This document shows, piece after piece, positions 18,995 through 27,108 of a stretch of 64,000 nt of DNA. The stretch spans positions 248,001 through 312,000 of the forward strand of contig CAWINP010000004.1 in assembly GCA_963837485.1 (NCBI GenBank), read 5' to 3'. Position 1 is the stretch's first letter. Each line of letters opens with the position of its first letter. The stretch is from Solirubrobacter sp963837485. Lineage in GTDB: Bacteria > Actinomycetota > Thermoleophilia > Solirubrobacterales > Solirubrobacteraceae. A program made the translations under genes and the position numbers. Under the pieces are notes generated by a model. It saw nothing but the letters and a program-made list of their open reading frames with translations, had not been told where the DNA came from and did no database searches.

Positions 18995-21604
18995 CTACAG
19001 CGCGGCGGCGTGCCGCCCGCACCACGCGGCCAGCTCGCCGGCCGCCAGCGGCGGGCACAGGTAGAAACCCTGCGCATACGTGCAGCCGAGGGCGGTCATG
19101 CGCTCCCACGTCGCCGCCGTCTCCACGCCCTCGGCGACGACGTCGATCCCCAGGTTGCGGCCGAGCTCGATCGTCGAGCGCACGATCACCTCGTCGCTCA
19201 GCAGCGAGCGGTCGATCTTGAGCTCGCGCACCGGCAGGTTGCGCAGCTGGGAGAGCGAGAAGTAGCCGGTGCCGAAGTCGTCGACGGAGATCATGGCGCC
19301 GAGCTCGGCAAGCCGCTCGATCGCCTGGCGCGAGCGGACCGGGTCGGCGAGCATGGCCGCCTCAGTTAGCTCGATGTCGAGCAGCCCGCCGTCGACGCCG
19401 TGGCGCCCGAGCAGCTCCTCCACCACCGCCGGGAACTCGGGATCGGTGAGGTTGCGCGCGGCGAGGTTGACGGCGACGCCGAGCCGCAGGCCGCCGTCGA
19501 GCCAGGCGCGGCACTGGCGCAGCGCCTCGTCGACGACGAAGCGCGAGAGCGGGTCGATCAGGCCCGTCTGCTGGACGGTCGGGATGAAGTCGCCGGGTGG
19601 CACCAGCCCGCGCTGCGGATGGTTCCAGCGCAGCAGCGCCTCGACCGAGCGCACCGCGCCGTCGGTCAGGCGCGCCTTCGGCTGGTAGTGCAGCGTGAGC
19701 TCGCGCTCGTCGAGCGCGCGCCGCAGCTCGCCGACGAGCGTGAGCCGGACCGGATCGCCGTCGCGCCGGCTCGACTCGTAGAACGCGACCCCGGTGTTGC
19801 CGTTCTTGGCGTGGTACATCGCCGCGTCGGCGTGCTGGAGCAGCGTCTCGAGCTCGCTCCCGTCGCGCGGGTACAACGCGATGCCGATCGAGGCGTCGAC
19901 CGAGAGCGGCAGGCCCTGGACGATCACCGGCTCCTGGATCGCGCTGCGCACCCGCTCGGCCGCGATCGCGACGTCCTCGACCGAGGTCTGGTCGGGCAGC
20001 AGCACGCCGAACTCGTCGCCTCCCAGCCGCGCGACGGTGTCCGACGCGCGCAGCATGCCGTCCAGCCGGCGGCCGATCTCGCTCAGCAGCGCGTCGCCGG
20101 CCGCATGGCCGAGCGAATCGTTGACGTCCTTGAAGCGGTCGAGGTCGAGCATCAGCACCGCGACGCTCGCGTCCGAGCGGCGCGCTCGGTGCAGTGCCTG
20201 GCCGATGCGATCGTGGAAGAGCGTGCGGTTCGGAAGCCCGGTGAGCGCGTCGTGGAGCGCCTGGTGGTGGTTGAGCTCGGCCTGGGCGCGCAGCGCGGAT
20301 TCGGCGGCCTTGCGGAGCGTGAGGTCCTGGACGGTGGCGATGATGAAGCCGTCGTCGCCCTCGGCGGCGGGAACGGGCGAAAGCGACACGTCGACCCACA
20401 CGATGCCGCCGTCGGGCCGCTCGTAGCGGTGCTCGAGCGTCGAGCGCATCTCGCCGGCCAGCACCCGGCGGGCACGCTCGACCGCCGCATCGCGGTCGTC
20501 CGGGTGCACGAACTGGTCGGGGCGCAGGCCCTCGACCTCGCTCGCGCGGCGGCCGACGAGCTTCTCGAACGCCGGATTGACGCTGAGGATGGTGCCGTCG
20601 AGCGCGAGCATCATCATGCCGATCAGGGCGCTGTCGAAGACGGCCTCGAAGCGCGCCTTGGCGCGGAACTCGGAGGCGCGGCTGACCGCGGCGGAGAGGC
20701 CGACGGCGAGCAGCTCGAGCATCCGGCGGTCGTCCTCGTCGAGCCGCTCGGTCTCGGACGCGCTCATCACGTTGACCACCGCGAACGGGCGCTCGCCGGC
20801 GAACAGCGGCACGCAGATCATCGACGTATCGCCGATCGCCCGCTGCCACTCGCGGTTGACGCGCGGGTCGGTGGTCGCGTCCTTGATCAGCAGGGTGTCG
20901 CGCTCGGCGAACGCGAAGCGCGCGATCGAGGAGGCGATCGCCCGGCGATCGCCGACGTTGACGGCGAGCCCGGCCGCCGCCGCGACGACCAGCTCGTCGC
21001 CCTCGATCAGGCTCACCATCGCGCCGTCGGCGCGGGTCAGCTCGATCGCGCGCTCGACGATCAGGCGCATCACCGCGTCGATGTGGAGCCCGGCGGCGTC
21101 GATCGCGCGCTGGGCGTCGATCACGCCGGCCATCCTCGCGCCGTGCTCGCGCAGGGCGATCTCGGCGAGCTTGCGCTCCGACAGCGCGGCCGTCTGGCCG
21201 AGCGCCGCGGCCAACACGACCGCGAGCAGCTCTAGCATCGCGACGTCGCGCTCGCTGAACACGCCCGGCTGGTCGGAGGAGATGAGCAGGATCGCGACCG
21301 GGCCGGAGTCGGCGTTGACCGGCGCGACGACGACCGACCGCATCCCGTAATCGCGGGCGTCCGCGTGATTGGCGCGCGGGTCGGTCTGGATGTCAGGGCA
21401 CAGGATCGGCTCGCCCGTGGAGAGGGCGATGCCGCACAGGCCGAGGTCGAGCGGCAAGCGCGTGCCCTGGTAGGAGGCGCCGCAGACGGCGCGCTGCACG
21501 AGCGCGTCGTCCTCGACCATCAGGACGTGCGCCGCGGTCGCGCGCGTGAGGGCGCGCATGCGCTCGACGAGCATGTCGAGCTCGGCCTGGATCGATCCGT
21601 CCAC
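18995..21604 (-). CDS. GAF-GAF-PAS-GGDEF-EAL signalling protein
   Basis: The 869-residue product has two GAF domains (about 10-150 and 175-320), a PAS domain (about 325-445, with FDSALIGMMMLALDG), a GGDEF domain with intact GGDEF and an RASD inhibitory site five residues before it, and an EAL domain with EALLRW, ELTEA, DDFGTGY and LKIDRSL all present. Both cyclic-di-GMP synthesis and breakdown residues are therefore kept. No membrane segment is seen, so it is likely a cytosolic sensor. The GTG start at 21604 is the best fit to domain limits; longer frame continues into a mobile element and is rejected. Confidence 0.9.
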   Translation of the reverse strand: MDGSIQAELDMLVERMRALTRATAAHVLMVEDDALVQRAVCGASYQGTRLPLDLGLCGIALSTGEPILCPDIQTDPRANHADARDYGMRSVVVAPVNADSGPVAILLISSDQPGVFSERDVAMLELLAVVLAAALGQTAALSERKLAEIALREHGARMAGVIDAQRAIDAAGLHIDAVMRLIVERAIELTRADGAMVSLIEGDELVVAAAAGLAVNVGDRRAIASSIARFAFAERDTLLIKDATTDPRVNREWQRAIGDTSMICVPLFAGERPFAVVNVMSASETERLDEDDRRMLELLAVGLSAAVSRASEFRAKARFEAVFDSALIGMMMLALDGTILSVNPAFEKLVGRRASEVEGLRPDQFVHPDDRDAAVERARRVLAGEMRSTLEHRYERPDGGIVWVDVSLSPVPAAEGDDGFIIATVQDLTLRKAAESALRAQAELNHHQALHDALTGLPNRTLFHDRIGQALHRARRSDASVAVLMLDLDRFKDVNDSLGHAAGDALLSEIGRRLDGMLRASDTVARLGGDEFGVLLPDQTSVEDVAIAAERVRSAIQEPVIVQGLPLSVDASIGIALYPRDGSELETLLQHADAAMYHAKNGNTGVAFYESSRRDGDPVRLTLVGELRRALDERELTLHYQPKARLTDGAVRSVEALLRWNHPQRGLVPPGDFIPTVQQTGLIDPLSRFVVDEALRQCRAWLDGGLRLGVAVNLAARNLTDPEFPAVVEELLGRHGVDGGLLDIELTEAAMLADPVRSRQAIERLAELGAMISVDDFGTGYFSLSQLRNLPVRELKIDRSLLSDEVIVRSTIELGRNLGIDVVAEGVETAATWERMTALGCTYAQGFYLCPPLAAGELAAWCGRHAAAL

Positions 21605-21838
21605 GTCACCGCGGTATTCGGCGGATCCGGCGCTCGGTTGAGCGGGTCGCGGGAGACGCGGCGCCCCTTGGGACGGCGCCGCGCTCCCGCGTTGCGCGAG
21701 GCCGACCACGCGGCGGAGGAGAGAGGACCGAGCCGAGGGCCTCACGCGGTTGTAAATGAAGCACGCCTGTGGCGGATCCGGTGAGCGCGTGCACAGAACG
21801 TTCACTTGGCCGTGAGGTTGCCGCGCAACGGTGTTCGC

Positions 21839-21967
21839 ATGATCAACCGCAACCGCCGCCACATCGACCTGGGATCGGTCGCGCTCACCGCCGCGCTGCT
21901 GTCGATCTACGCGGGAGCGCGAAGCAGCGCCCGCGCGCTGGGAGTCGCCCGCGCGCTCTTGCCCTAG
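21839..21967 (+). CDS. Possible 42-residue small membrane peptide
   Basis: A short frame starting MINRNRRHID has a charged N terminus followed by one hydrophobic stretch (SVALTAALLSIYAGA) and an Ala/Arg-rich end. Third-position GC is high in the first two thirds. No convincing ribosome site is seen. Its TAG stop is made of the TA target plus the first G of the element at 21967. It could be real or chance; no family recognised. Confidence 0.35.
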   Translation: MINRNRRHIDLGSVALTAALLSIYAGARSSARALGVARALLP

Positions 21968-22130
21968 GAGTCTGTTGAAGAATGGTCGGTCAGCCCTGAT
22001 GTGGTGCAGCCGTGGATGCCTCGGGGCGGACGCGATCGCGATGCGTGGCTCTGCCACGTGAGTATCGCGGGCGGCGCGAGGCGCCGCGGATGTGCCGCAG
22101 CAGGCGTACCGGAATTCTTCAACAGGCTCC
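21967..22130 (+). mobile_element. IS630-MITE-like inverted-repeat element, copy 1
   Basis: A 164-base element starts GGAGTCTGTTGAAGAA and ends TTCTTCAACAGGCTCC, flanked by TA on each side (21965-21966 and 22131-22132), within CTAG context. It is too short for a transposase. The same element lies at 59416-59578 in opposite orientation with high identity along its whole length. TA duplication at CTAG is the habit of the IS630 family, so a non-autonomous IS630-type element is the best reading. Confidence 0.8.
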
Positions 22131-22132
22131 TA

Positions 22133-22294
22133 GTGTCCCGAGTCGGAAGTTCGCAGGCAGCTCGCGGGCGCCTCGCCGCGCCTGGCGCCCGCCGGCGACC
22201 TCGCAAGTACGCCCGGTACGAGCCAGGTCGCCGGCGAACGCCAGCCACGACGATGCATCCCGCAATCTGCGAGCGAACTTACGACTCGCGACAC
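22133..22294. mobile_element. Second TA-flanked inverted-repeat element (GTGTC...GACAC)
   Basis: A 162-base segment begins GTGTCCCGAGTCGGAAGTTCGC and ends with its imperfect complement GCGAACTTACGACTCGCGACAC. It shares the TA at 22131-22132 with the preceding element and has another TA at 22295-22296. The centre is GC-rich with further self-complementarity (GCGCCTGGCGCCCGCC). It has no coding capacity. Only one copy is in the window, so mobility is inferred from end structure alone. Confidence 0.6.
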
Positions 22295-22905
22295 TAGGCA
22301 GCCTCGGGGCGGATCTCGCACTTGGCCACGAAGTGGGTGGCCAGCGCGTCGCGCTCCGTGAACGAGAGGATGTGGATCCACGCGACGAGCGGCCGCCCCG
22401 GCGTGTCGAAGCGGCCGGCGAGCTCCATCGGGCCGGGACCCTTCGGGTCGCGATAGCCGTCCCAGGTCTCCTCGCCGGCGCGCCACTCGGCCTCGTAGGG
22501 GCCGAGCGCGCGCGGGTAGAGGCCGAGGGTCTCCTCCTGCGGCGTGAGGTCCAGCCGGAACAGGCCGGGCGCGAGCAGGACCGCCGCGCGGGCGCCGAAC
22601 TCGATCAGGCGCGAGGCGGTGATGAGCAGGCCGCCGCCGGGCAGCGCGGCCGCGAGCTGACCGAGCGCGGCGCCCTCGGCGACGGCGCGGTCGGGCGAGA
22701 GCAGCGCGGCGACGTCGGGCGGCAGCTCGGGCACGCCCTCGTCGGGCGAGGCGGCGCCGGCCTTGGGCGGCGCGGCGGTGCCGGCCTCGGGCGGGGCGGC
22801 GGTGCCCGCCTCGGGCGGCGGGGCGGTTCCGGCCCCGGGCGGCGGGGCCGTGCCGGCCCCGGGCGGCGACGCGGGCGCGGGGCGCGGGTCTCGCTCCGCG
22901 GTCAT
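22294..22905 (-). CDS. Hypothetical protein with Pro/Gly/Ala repeat leader
   Basis: The 203-residue product has an N-terminal low-complexity region (about residues 9-50) of five PPxAGTA-type repeats, followed by a unique domain with LPPDVAALLSPDRAVAEG, a LLITASRLIEFGARAAVLL helix and a C-terminal WIHILSFTERDALATHFVAKCEI segment. I do not recognise the family. The ATG overlaps the stop of the PrmA-like methyltransferase gene by four bases, so it is probably co-translated. Its TAG stop includes the TA at the end of the adjacent inverted-repeat element, so the last codons abut the insertion. Confidence 0.7.
   Translation of the reverse strand: MTAERDPRPAPASPPGAGTAPPPGAGTAPPPEAGTAAPPEAGTAAPPKAGAASPDEGVPELPPDVAALLSPDRAVAEGAALGQLAAALPGGGLLITASRLIEFGARAAVLLAPGLFRLDLTPQEETLGLYPRALGPYEAEWRAGEETWDGYRDPKGPGPMELAGRFDTPGRPLVAWIHILSFTERDALATHFVAKCEIRPEAA
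22755..22875 (-). repeat. Degenerate 24 bp tandem repeat coding PPxAGTA
   Basis: About five copies of a GGCGGGGC/GGTGCCGGC-type unit encode the Pro-Pro-x-Ala-Gly-Thr-Ala repeats at the N terminus of the hypothetical protein at 22294-22905. Confidence 0.65.
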
Positions 22906-23705
22906 TCCCGCGGCTCCATGCGCAGCGCGAGCCACTCGTCCTCGGTGCCCAGCGCCTGGGCGGGAACGTAGCCGGCGGCGGCGTAGCCGGCGATGACGTG
23001 CTCGACCTCGTCGGCGACGATCCCGGAGACGATCACGTGGCGGACCTCGGGCGAGAGCGCGGCGGCGACGCGCTCCTGCACCGGCGGCGGGGCATTGACG
23101 AGCAGCAGCGGCGCCAGCGGGATGTCGTCGACGGCCAGGTCGGCGACCGACGCGGCGACCTCGACGCCGTTGCGCGCGATGTTCTCCGCCGCGACCTCGA
23201 CGGCGACAGGCATTCGGTCGACCGCGACGACCGGCGCCCAGCCGAGCTTCGCCGCCGCGATCGCGAGCACGCCGATGCCGCAGCCGAGGTCGGCGGCGCC
23301 GCCCGAGGGCTGAAGCGGGAGCATGAGCGCGATACACATCTGCGTCGTCGGGTGCGAGCCGGAGCCGAACGCGCTGCCGCGGCGCTCGACGACGACATCG
23401 ACGACGCCGGCCGGCGGCGGAGGATCCCACGGCGATCGGATACCGACCCGGCCGCCGACGAGCACGCTGCCGCCGCCGAAGCGCGCGCGGCGCTCGCGCC
23501 AGTCGGCCGGCACATCCTCCTCGGCGTAGTCGGCGAGCACCGGCCCGGCCGCCGCCTCCAGCGCGGCGCGACCGGGAAGCGCGCCGGCGACGCTCGAGAT
23601 CCGCCCGTCGTCCTCCTCGCGCACGCCGGCGGGAAGCAGCGGCAGCAGCGCGTCCAGCACCGCCTCGCGGTCCTCGGCGGTGATGCGGAACGCGACGCGG
23701 CGCAC
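22902..23705 (-). CDS. PrmA-like (ribosomal protein L11) methyltransferase
   Basis: The 267-residue product has the PrmA layout: an N-terminal ferredoxin-like part (RITAEDREAVLDALLPLLP), the FGSGSHPTTQMC motif and the SAM-binding DLGCGIGVLAIAAAKLG loop. The PrmA NxxxxP-type active-site segment appears only loosely (LLVNAPPPVQ), so the target may be L11 or another protein. GTG 23705 is chosen because upstream codons are compositionally atypical. The next gene overlaps by four bases. Confidence 0.82.
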   Translation of the reverse strand: MRRVAFRITAEDREAVLDALLPLLPAGVREEDDGRISSVAGALPGRAALEAAAGPVLADYAEEDVPADWRERRARFGGGSVLVGGRVGIRSPWDPPPPAGVVDVVVERRGSAFGSGSHPTTQMCIALMLPLQPSGGAADLGCGIGVLAIAAAKLGWAPVVAVDRMPVAVEVAAENIARNGVEVAASVADLAVDDIPLAPLLLVNAPPPVQERVAAALSPEVRHVIVSGIVADEVEHVIAGYAAAGYVPAQALGTEDEWLALRMEPRE

Positions 23706-23793
23706 GGCCGCCGAGACTACCGCCGCACGAGCCGCGCCGCCCGCGGGTCGGGCGAGTGGTGGCACGTAGCGTCAGAACCGCGCCGCGGTCCGG

Positions 23794-23937
23794 GCGAACG
23801 TCGACGGCGGCCGCCGCCCGTGCTTCCACGCAGGAGCGAAGGTCGGGGTGGCCCTCCGCCCGCGCTTCGCCACCGGGGCGAAGGTCGGGGCGGCCCTCCG
23901 CCCGCACTTCGCCGCCGACGAACGTCAACGGCGGCAG
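23794..23937. repeat. 42 bp tandem hairpin repeats
   Basis: Units starting at 23794, 23836 and 23878 each span 42 bases; the last two are nearly identical and each folds as GCGAAG...CTTCGC around a GGCCCTCCGCC core. A partial fourth unit (GAACGTCAACGGCGG) follows. They stand just upstream of the PrmA-like gene. Confidence 0.75.
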
Positions 23938-24600
23938 GTAAGGGAGCGGGTTCCCAGAAACGAGCATCCAGGGACGACAAGCGATCACAGTCAACCATCG
24001 TCGATGGCTGGGCTCCTGTCCGCGTCGAGTTAGTCGGGCTATAGCCGACTTAGTTTGCACCCGATTCCCTGAGCGGCGCGTGCGGATGATCGTTCCATTC
24101 CGCACCCCCTCCTTACCTTCCTGCATTTGACCTACGAGGCAACCCGCAGCTGGGCAGCACGCCGGGCAGTCAGGCGCCGCCCGCTCCTCGTCCTCCCGGT
24201 GCGACCGGCCAGAATTGGGTCGCCGAGGCCGGATGCGGCGGTGACCGCCGGGGCGCGCGCGGCGGGCGGTCGCCGGCATGGGGCTCGCGTGCCCGACCAC
24301 AACCGCCCTGGCGCTCGAGCCCCGGCGCACGTCGTCGCGAGTACCGCGCTACATCGCGGGCCAGTTCGTTGCGTCGCAGCCGGGCCGCGCCGCCCGGCGG
24401 GACTCGACCTGCTCGTCGCAAGCTGGGGTGAGGTCCGCGGACCGGACAACCCGAGCTCGATGCCGGCGGACGATTCGCGAAGCCGCGCAGGCAGTACCCG
24501 ACGACGTTGCGCACCGCCGGCGCGGGGGCCGCGACGAGCGTGCGGGCACCAGCCGAATTGTGAAACCGACGATCGCCTCGGGCTCGGCGGCGCGGCGGGT
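23938..24600. other. 660 bp without a supportable gene
   Basis: Long open frames here have poor codon structure and no family resemblance, so none is called. Visible structure: a TAGTCGGGCTATAGCCGACTTA palindrome-like segment near 24031-24052, and a pair of facing GGTAAGG/CCTTACC segments (23937 and 24112) that resemble those in the element at 32951-33253. The region separates the end of uvrB from the methyltransferase operon and could hold a promoter, a non-coding RNA or gene remains. Confidence 0.5.
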
Positions 24601-26607
24601 TCAGTCCGCTGAGGCGGTCTGGAGGTCGAGCTCCATCCGGAGGTCGCGGATCTCGTCGCGGAGCTTGGCCGCGTACTCGAAGCGCAGCTCCTCGGCGGCC
24701 GCGAGCATCTCCTCCTCGAGCTCGCGCATCGTCTGCTCGATCTCGTGCGGGGTCATGTCGACGCGCTTGTCGCGGCGCCGGCGGCGGCTCTTCGGGACCT
24801 TGGAGTCGGTCTGCAGGAACTCCGTGATGTCCGAGATCCCCTTGACGATCGTCTCCGGCGTGATCCCGTGCTCGGTGTTGTACGCCCTCTGGATCGCGCG
24901 CCGGCGGTCGGTCTCCGAGATCGCCTTGCGCATCGCGTCGGTCTGCTTGTCGGCGTACATCAGGACCTTGCCGTCGACGTTGCGGGCCGCGCGCCCGATC
25001 GTCTGGATCAGCGAGGTCTCGCCGCGCAGGAAGCCCTCCTTGTCGGCGTCCAGGATCGCGACCAGGGACACCTCCGGCAGATCCAGCCCCTCGCGCAGCA
25101 GGTTCACGCCGACCAGCACGTCGTATTCGCCCAGCCGCAGCTCGCGGATGATCTGGATCCGCTCCAGCGTGTCGATCTCCGAGTGCAGATAGCGCACGCG
25201 GAAGCCCATCTCGAGCAGATAGTCCGTCAGGTCCTCGGACATCTTCTTGGTCAGCGTCGTCACCAGCACGCGCTCGTTTCGGTCCACGCGCGCACGGACC
25301 TCGCCCATCAGGTCGTCGATCTGGTTCTTGGTCTCCCGGACGTCGATCTCCGGGTCCACGATCCCCGTCGGACGGACGATCTGCTCGACGATCCGGGCCG
25401 AGTGCTCGCGCTCGTAGGTGCCCGGCGTGGCCGACACGAAGATCATCTGGGGCGTGATCGAGAGGTACTCCTCGAACGTCTGCGGACGGTTGTCCAGCGC
25501 GCTCGGCAGGCGGAAGCCGTATTCCACCAGCGTCTGCTTGCGCGAGCGGTCGCCCTCGTGCATGCCGCCGATCTGCGGCACCGTCTGGTGCGACTCGTCG
25601 ATGAAGCAGACGAAGTCCTCCGGGAAGTAGTCGAGCAGGCAGTACGGCCGCGAGCCCGGCATCCGCCCGTCCAGGATGCGCGAGTAGTTCTCGATGCCGC
25701 TGCAGAACCCGACCTCGCGCAGCATCTCCATGTCGTATTGGGTGCGCTGGCGCAGGCGGTGCGACTCCAGCAGCTTGCCCTCGGACTCCAGCACCGCGCA
25801 GCGCGCATTGAGCTCGCGCCCGATCTCCTCGACCGCGCGCTCCATCGTCCCTTCCTTGACGTTGTAGTGCGTGGCGGGCCAGACCGCCACGTGCTCCAGG
25901 TCGTCCTTGAGCAGCTCGCCGGTCAGCGGATCGAAGTTCTGCAGCCGCTCCACCTCGTCGCCGAACAGCAGCGCGCGAAACGCGGTCTCCTCGTACGCGG
26001 GGAAGACCTCCAGCGTGTCCCCGCGCACGCGGAACGTCCCTCGCCCCAAAGCCGTGTCGTTGCGGTTGTACTGCAGGTGCACGAGCTTGCGCAGCAGCTC
26101 GTCGCGATCCACCATCCCGCCCTTGACGAGGACCTGGCAGTTGTCGTTGTAGGTCTCCGGCGAGCCGAGGCCGAAGATGCACGACACCGACGCCACGATG
26201 ATCACGTCCCGGCGTGCGAACAGCGACGCCGTGGCGGCGTGGCGCAGCCGGTCGATCTCCTGGTTGATCGCCGAGTCCTTCTCGATGTACAGGTCCTTCG
26301 ACGGGACGTAGGCCTCGGGCTGGTAGTAGTCGTAGTACGAGACGAAGTACTCGACCGAGTTGCTGGGGAAGTAGGTCCGGAACTCGTTGCACAGCTGGGC
26401 CGCGAGCGTCTTGTTGTGCGCGATCACCAGCGCCGGACGCTGCACCGCCTCGATCGTCGCCGCCATCGTCATCGTCTTGCCCGTGCCCGTCGCGCCAAGC
26501 AGCGTGAGCGCGCGCTCGCCCGCCTCGATGCCCTCGGCCAGCGAGACGATCGCCGCCGGCTGGTCGGCGGCGGGCGAGTAGACGGAGTCGAGCTTGAAGG
26601 GCGGCAC
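24601..26607 (-). CDS. uvrB: Excinuclease ABC subunit B
   Basis: The 668-residue product is full-length UvrB: Walker A GATGTGKTMT, the beta-hairpin region YYDYYQPEAYVP, helicase DESHQT motif, and the C-terminal UVR domain (ELEEEMLAAAEELRFEYAAKLRDEIRDL). It loads onto DNA with UvrA and prepares the two incisions by UvrC. The GTG start gives the conserved FKL...YSPAADQP beginning. A LexA-like box lies about 31 bases upstream, between uvrB and the divergent uspA-type gene. Confidence 0.98.
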   Translation of the reverse strand: MPPFKLDSVYSPAADQPAAIVSLAEGIEAGERALTLLGATGTGKTMTMAATIEAVQRPALVIAHNKTLAAQLCNEFRTYFPSNSVEYFVSYYDYYQPEAYVPSKDLYIEKDSAINQEIDRLRHAATASLFARRDVIIVASVSCIFGLGSPETYNDNCQVLVKGGMVDRDELLRKLVHLQYNRNDTALGRGTFRVRGDTLEVFPAYEETAFRALLFGDEVERLQNFDPLTGELLKDDLEHVAVWPATHYNVKEGTMERAVEEIGRELNARCAVLESEGKLLESHRLRQRTQYDMEMLREVGFCSGIENYSRILDGRMPGSRPYCLLDYFPEDFVCFIDESHQTVPQIGGMHEGDRSRKQTLVEYGFRLPSALDNRPQTFEEYLSITPQMIFVSATPGTYEREHSARIVEQIVRPTGIVDPEIDVRETKNQIDDLMGEVRARVDRNERVLVTTLTKKMSEDLTDYLLEMGFRVRYLHSEIDTLERIQIIRELRLGEYDVLVGVNLLREGLDLPEVSLVAILDADKEGFLRGETSLIQTIGRAARNVDGKVLMYADKQTDAMRKAISETDRRRAIQRAYNTEHGITPETIVKGISDITEFLQTDSKVPKSRRRRRDKRVDMTPHEIEQTMRELEEEMLAAAEELRFEYAAKLRDEIRDLRMELDLQTASAD

Positions 26608-26637
26608 TGTCAGTCAACGATAGTCATGCGCGCGGAC

Positions 26638-26651
26638 GGAACGTATGTTCG
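26638..26651. promoter_or_regulatory. LexA (SOS)-like box upstream of uvrB
   Basis: GGAACGTATGTTCG differs from the CGAAC-N4-GTTCG consensus only in the first base. It stands between the divergent uvrB and universal stress protein starts. Confidence 0.75.
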
Positions 26652-26676
26652 CATGCAACCCGGGTAGTACCGGTCC

Positions 26677-27099
26677 ATGGAGAGGATCGTCGTCGCCGCC
26701 AAGGCCGGCGCGGACGAGCCATGGGTCGCCGACGCGGCGGCCCAGCTCGCCGAGCAGACCGGAGCCTCGGTCGACGTCGTCAGCGTCGACGGCGTGGACC
26801 TCGAGGCGCTGTCGCCGCTGCCCCGCAGCGAGTACCAGGAGAGTGCGCGCGACAGCGCCGAGAAGATCGCCGCGCGCGTCCGCGAGCACGGCATCGAGGC
26901 GACTGCGGAGACGCGTTCGGGCAGGGTCGTCCCCGCGCTCCTGCTGTTCGCCGAGGAGCGCGACGCCGACGTGATCCTTGTCGGCGCGTCGACGCGCGGC
27001 CGGGTCGCCCGCCGGATCCTCGGCGACGTGCCGCTGGAGCTCGTGCAGCGCTCGCGCCGCCCCGTGCTCGTGGTGTCGGGGCCTGGCACCGCCGGGTAG
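26677..27099 (+). CDS. Universal stress protein (UspA family)
   Basis: The 140-residue single-domain product has the UspA Rossmann-like start (ERIVVAAKAGADEPWVADAAAQLA) and the C-terminal nucleotide-binding stretch VGASTRGRVARRILGDVPLELVQRSRRPVLVV, broadly like the GxxGx9G(S/T) motif but with Asp where Ser is usual. It precedes the amino acid permease by nine bases, so the two are likely one operon. Divergent from uvrB, sharing the SOS-box region. Confidence 0.88.
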   Translation: MERIVVAAKAGADEPWVADAAAQLAEQTGASVDVVSVDGVDLEALSPLPRSEYQESARDSAEKIAARVREHGIEATAETRSGRVVPALLLFAEERDADVILVGASTRGRVARRILGDVPLELVQRSRRPVLVVSGPGTAG

Positions 27100-27108
27100 C
27101 CCACGGAC

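Noticed and set aside
21605..22057. N-terminal extension of the GGDEF-EAL protein by about 150 residues
   Set aside because: The added residues translate the inverted-repeat element at 21967 and show no domain; the GTG at 21604 fits the first GAF domain.
22269..22290. Possible LexA box in CGAACTTACGACTCG
   Set aside because: The right half does not match GTTCG and the sequence is part of the inverted end of the element at 22133-22294.
23794..23937. 42 bp repeats as a CRISPR array
   Set aside because: The units are directly tandem without spacers and no cas gene is near.
22998..24044. Plus-strand open frame opposite the PrmA-like gene
   Set aside because: Mostly antisense of the methyltransferase; the rest translates the 42-base repeats.
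24127..24612. 161-codon plus-strand frame before uvrB end
   Set aside because: No family resemblance, Arg/Ala-rich, no ribosome site; left as gene-free.
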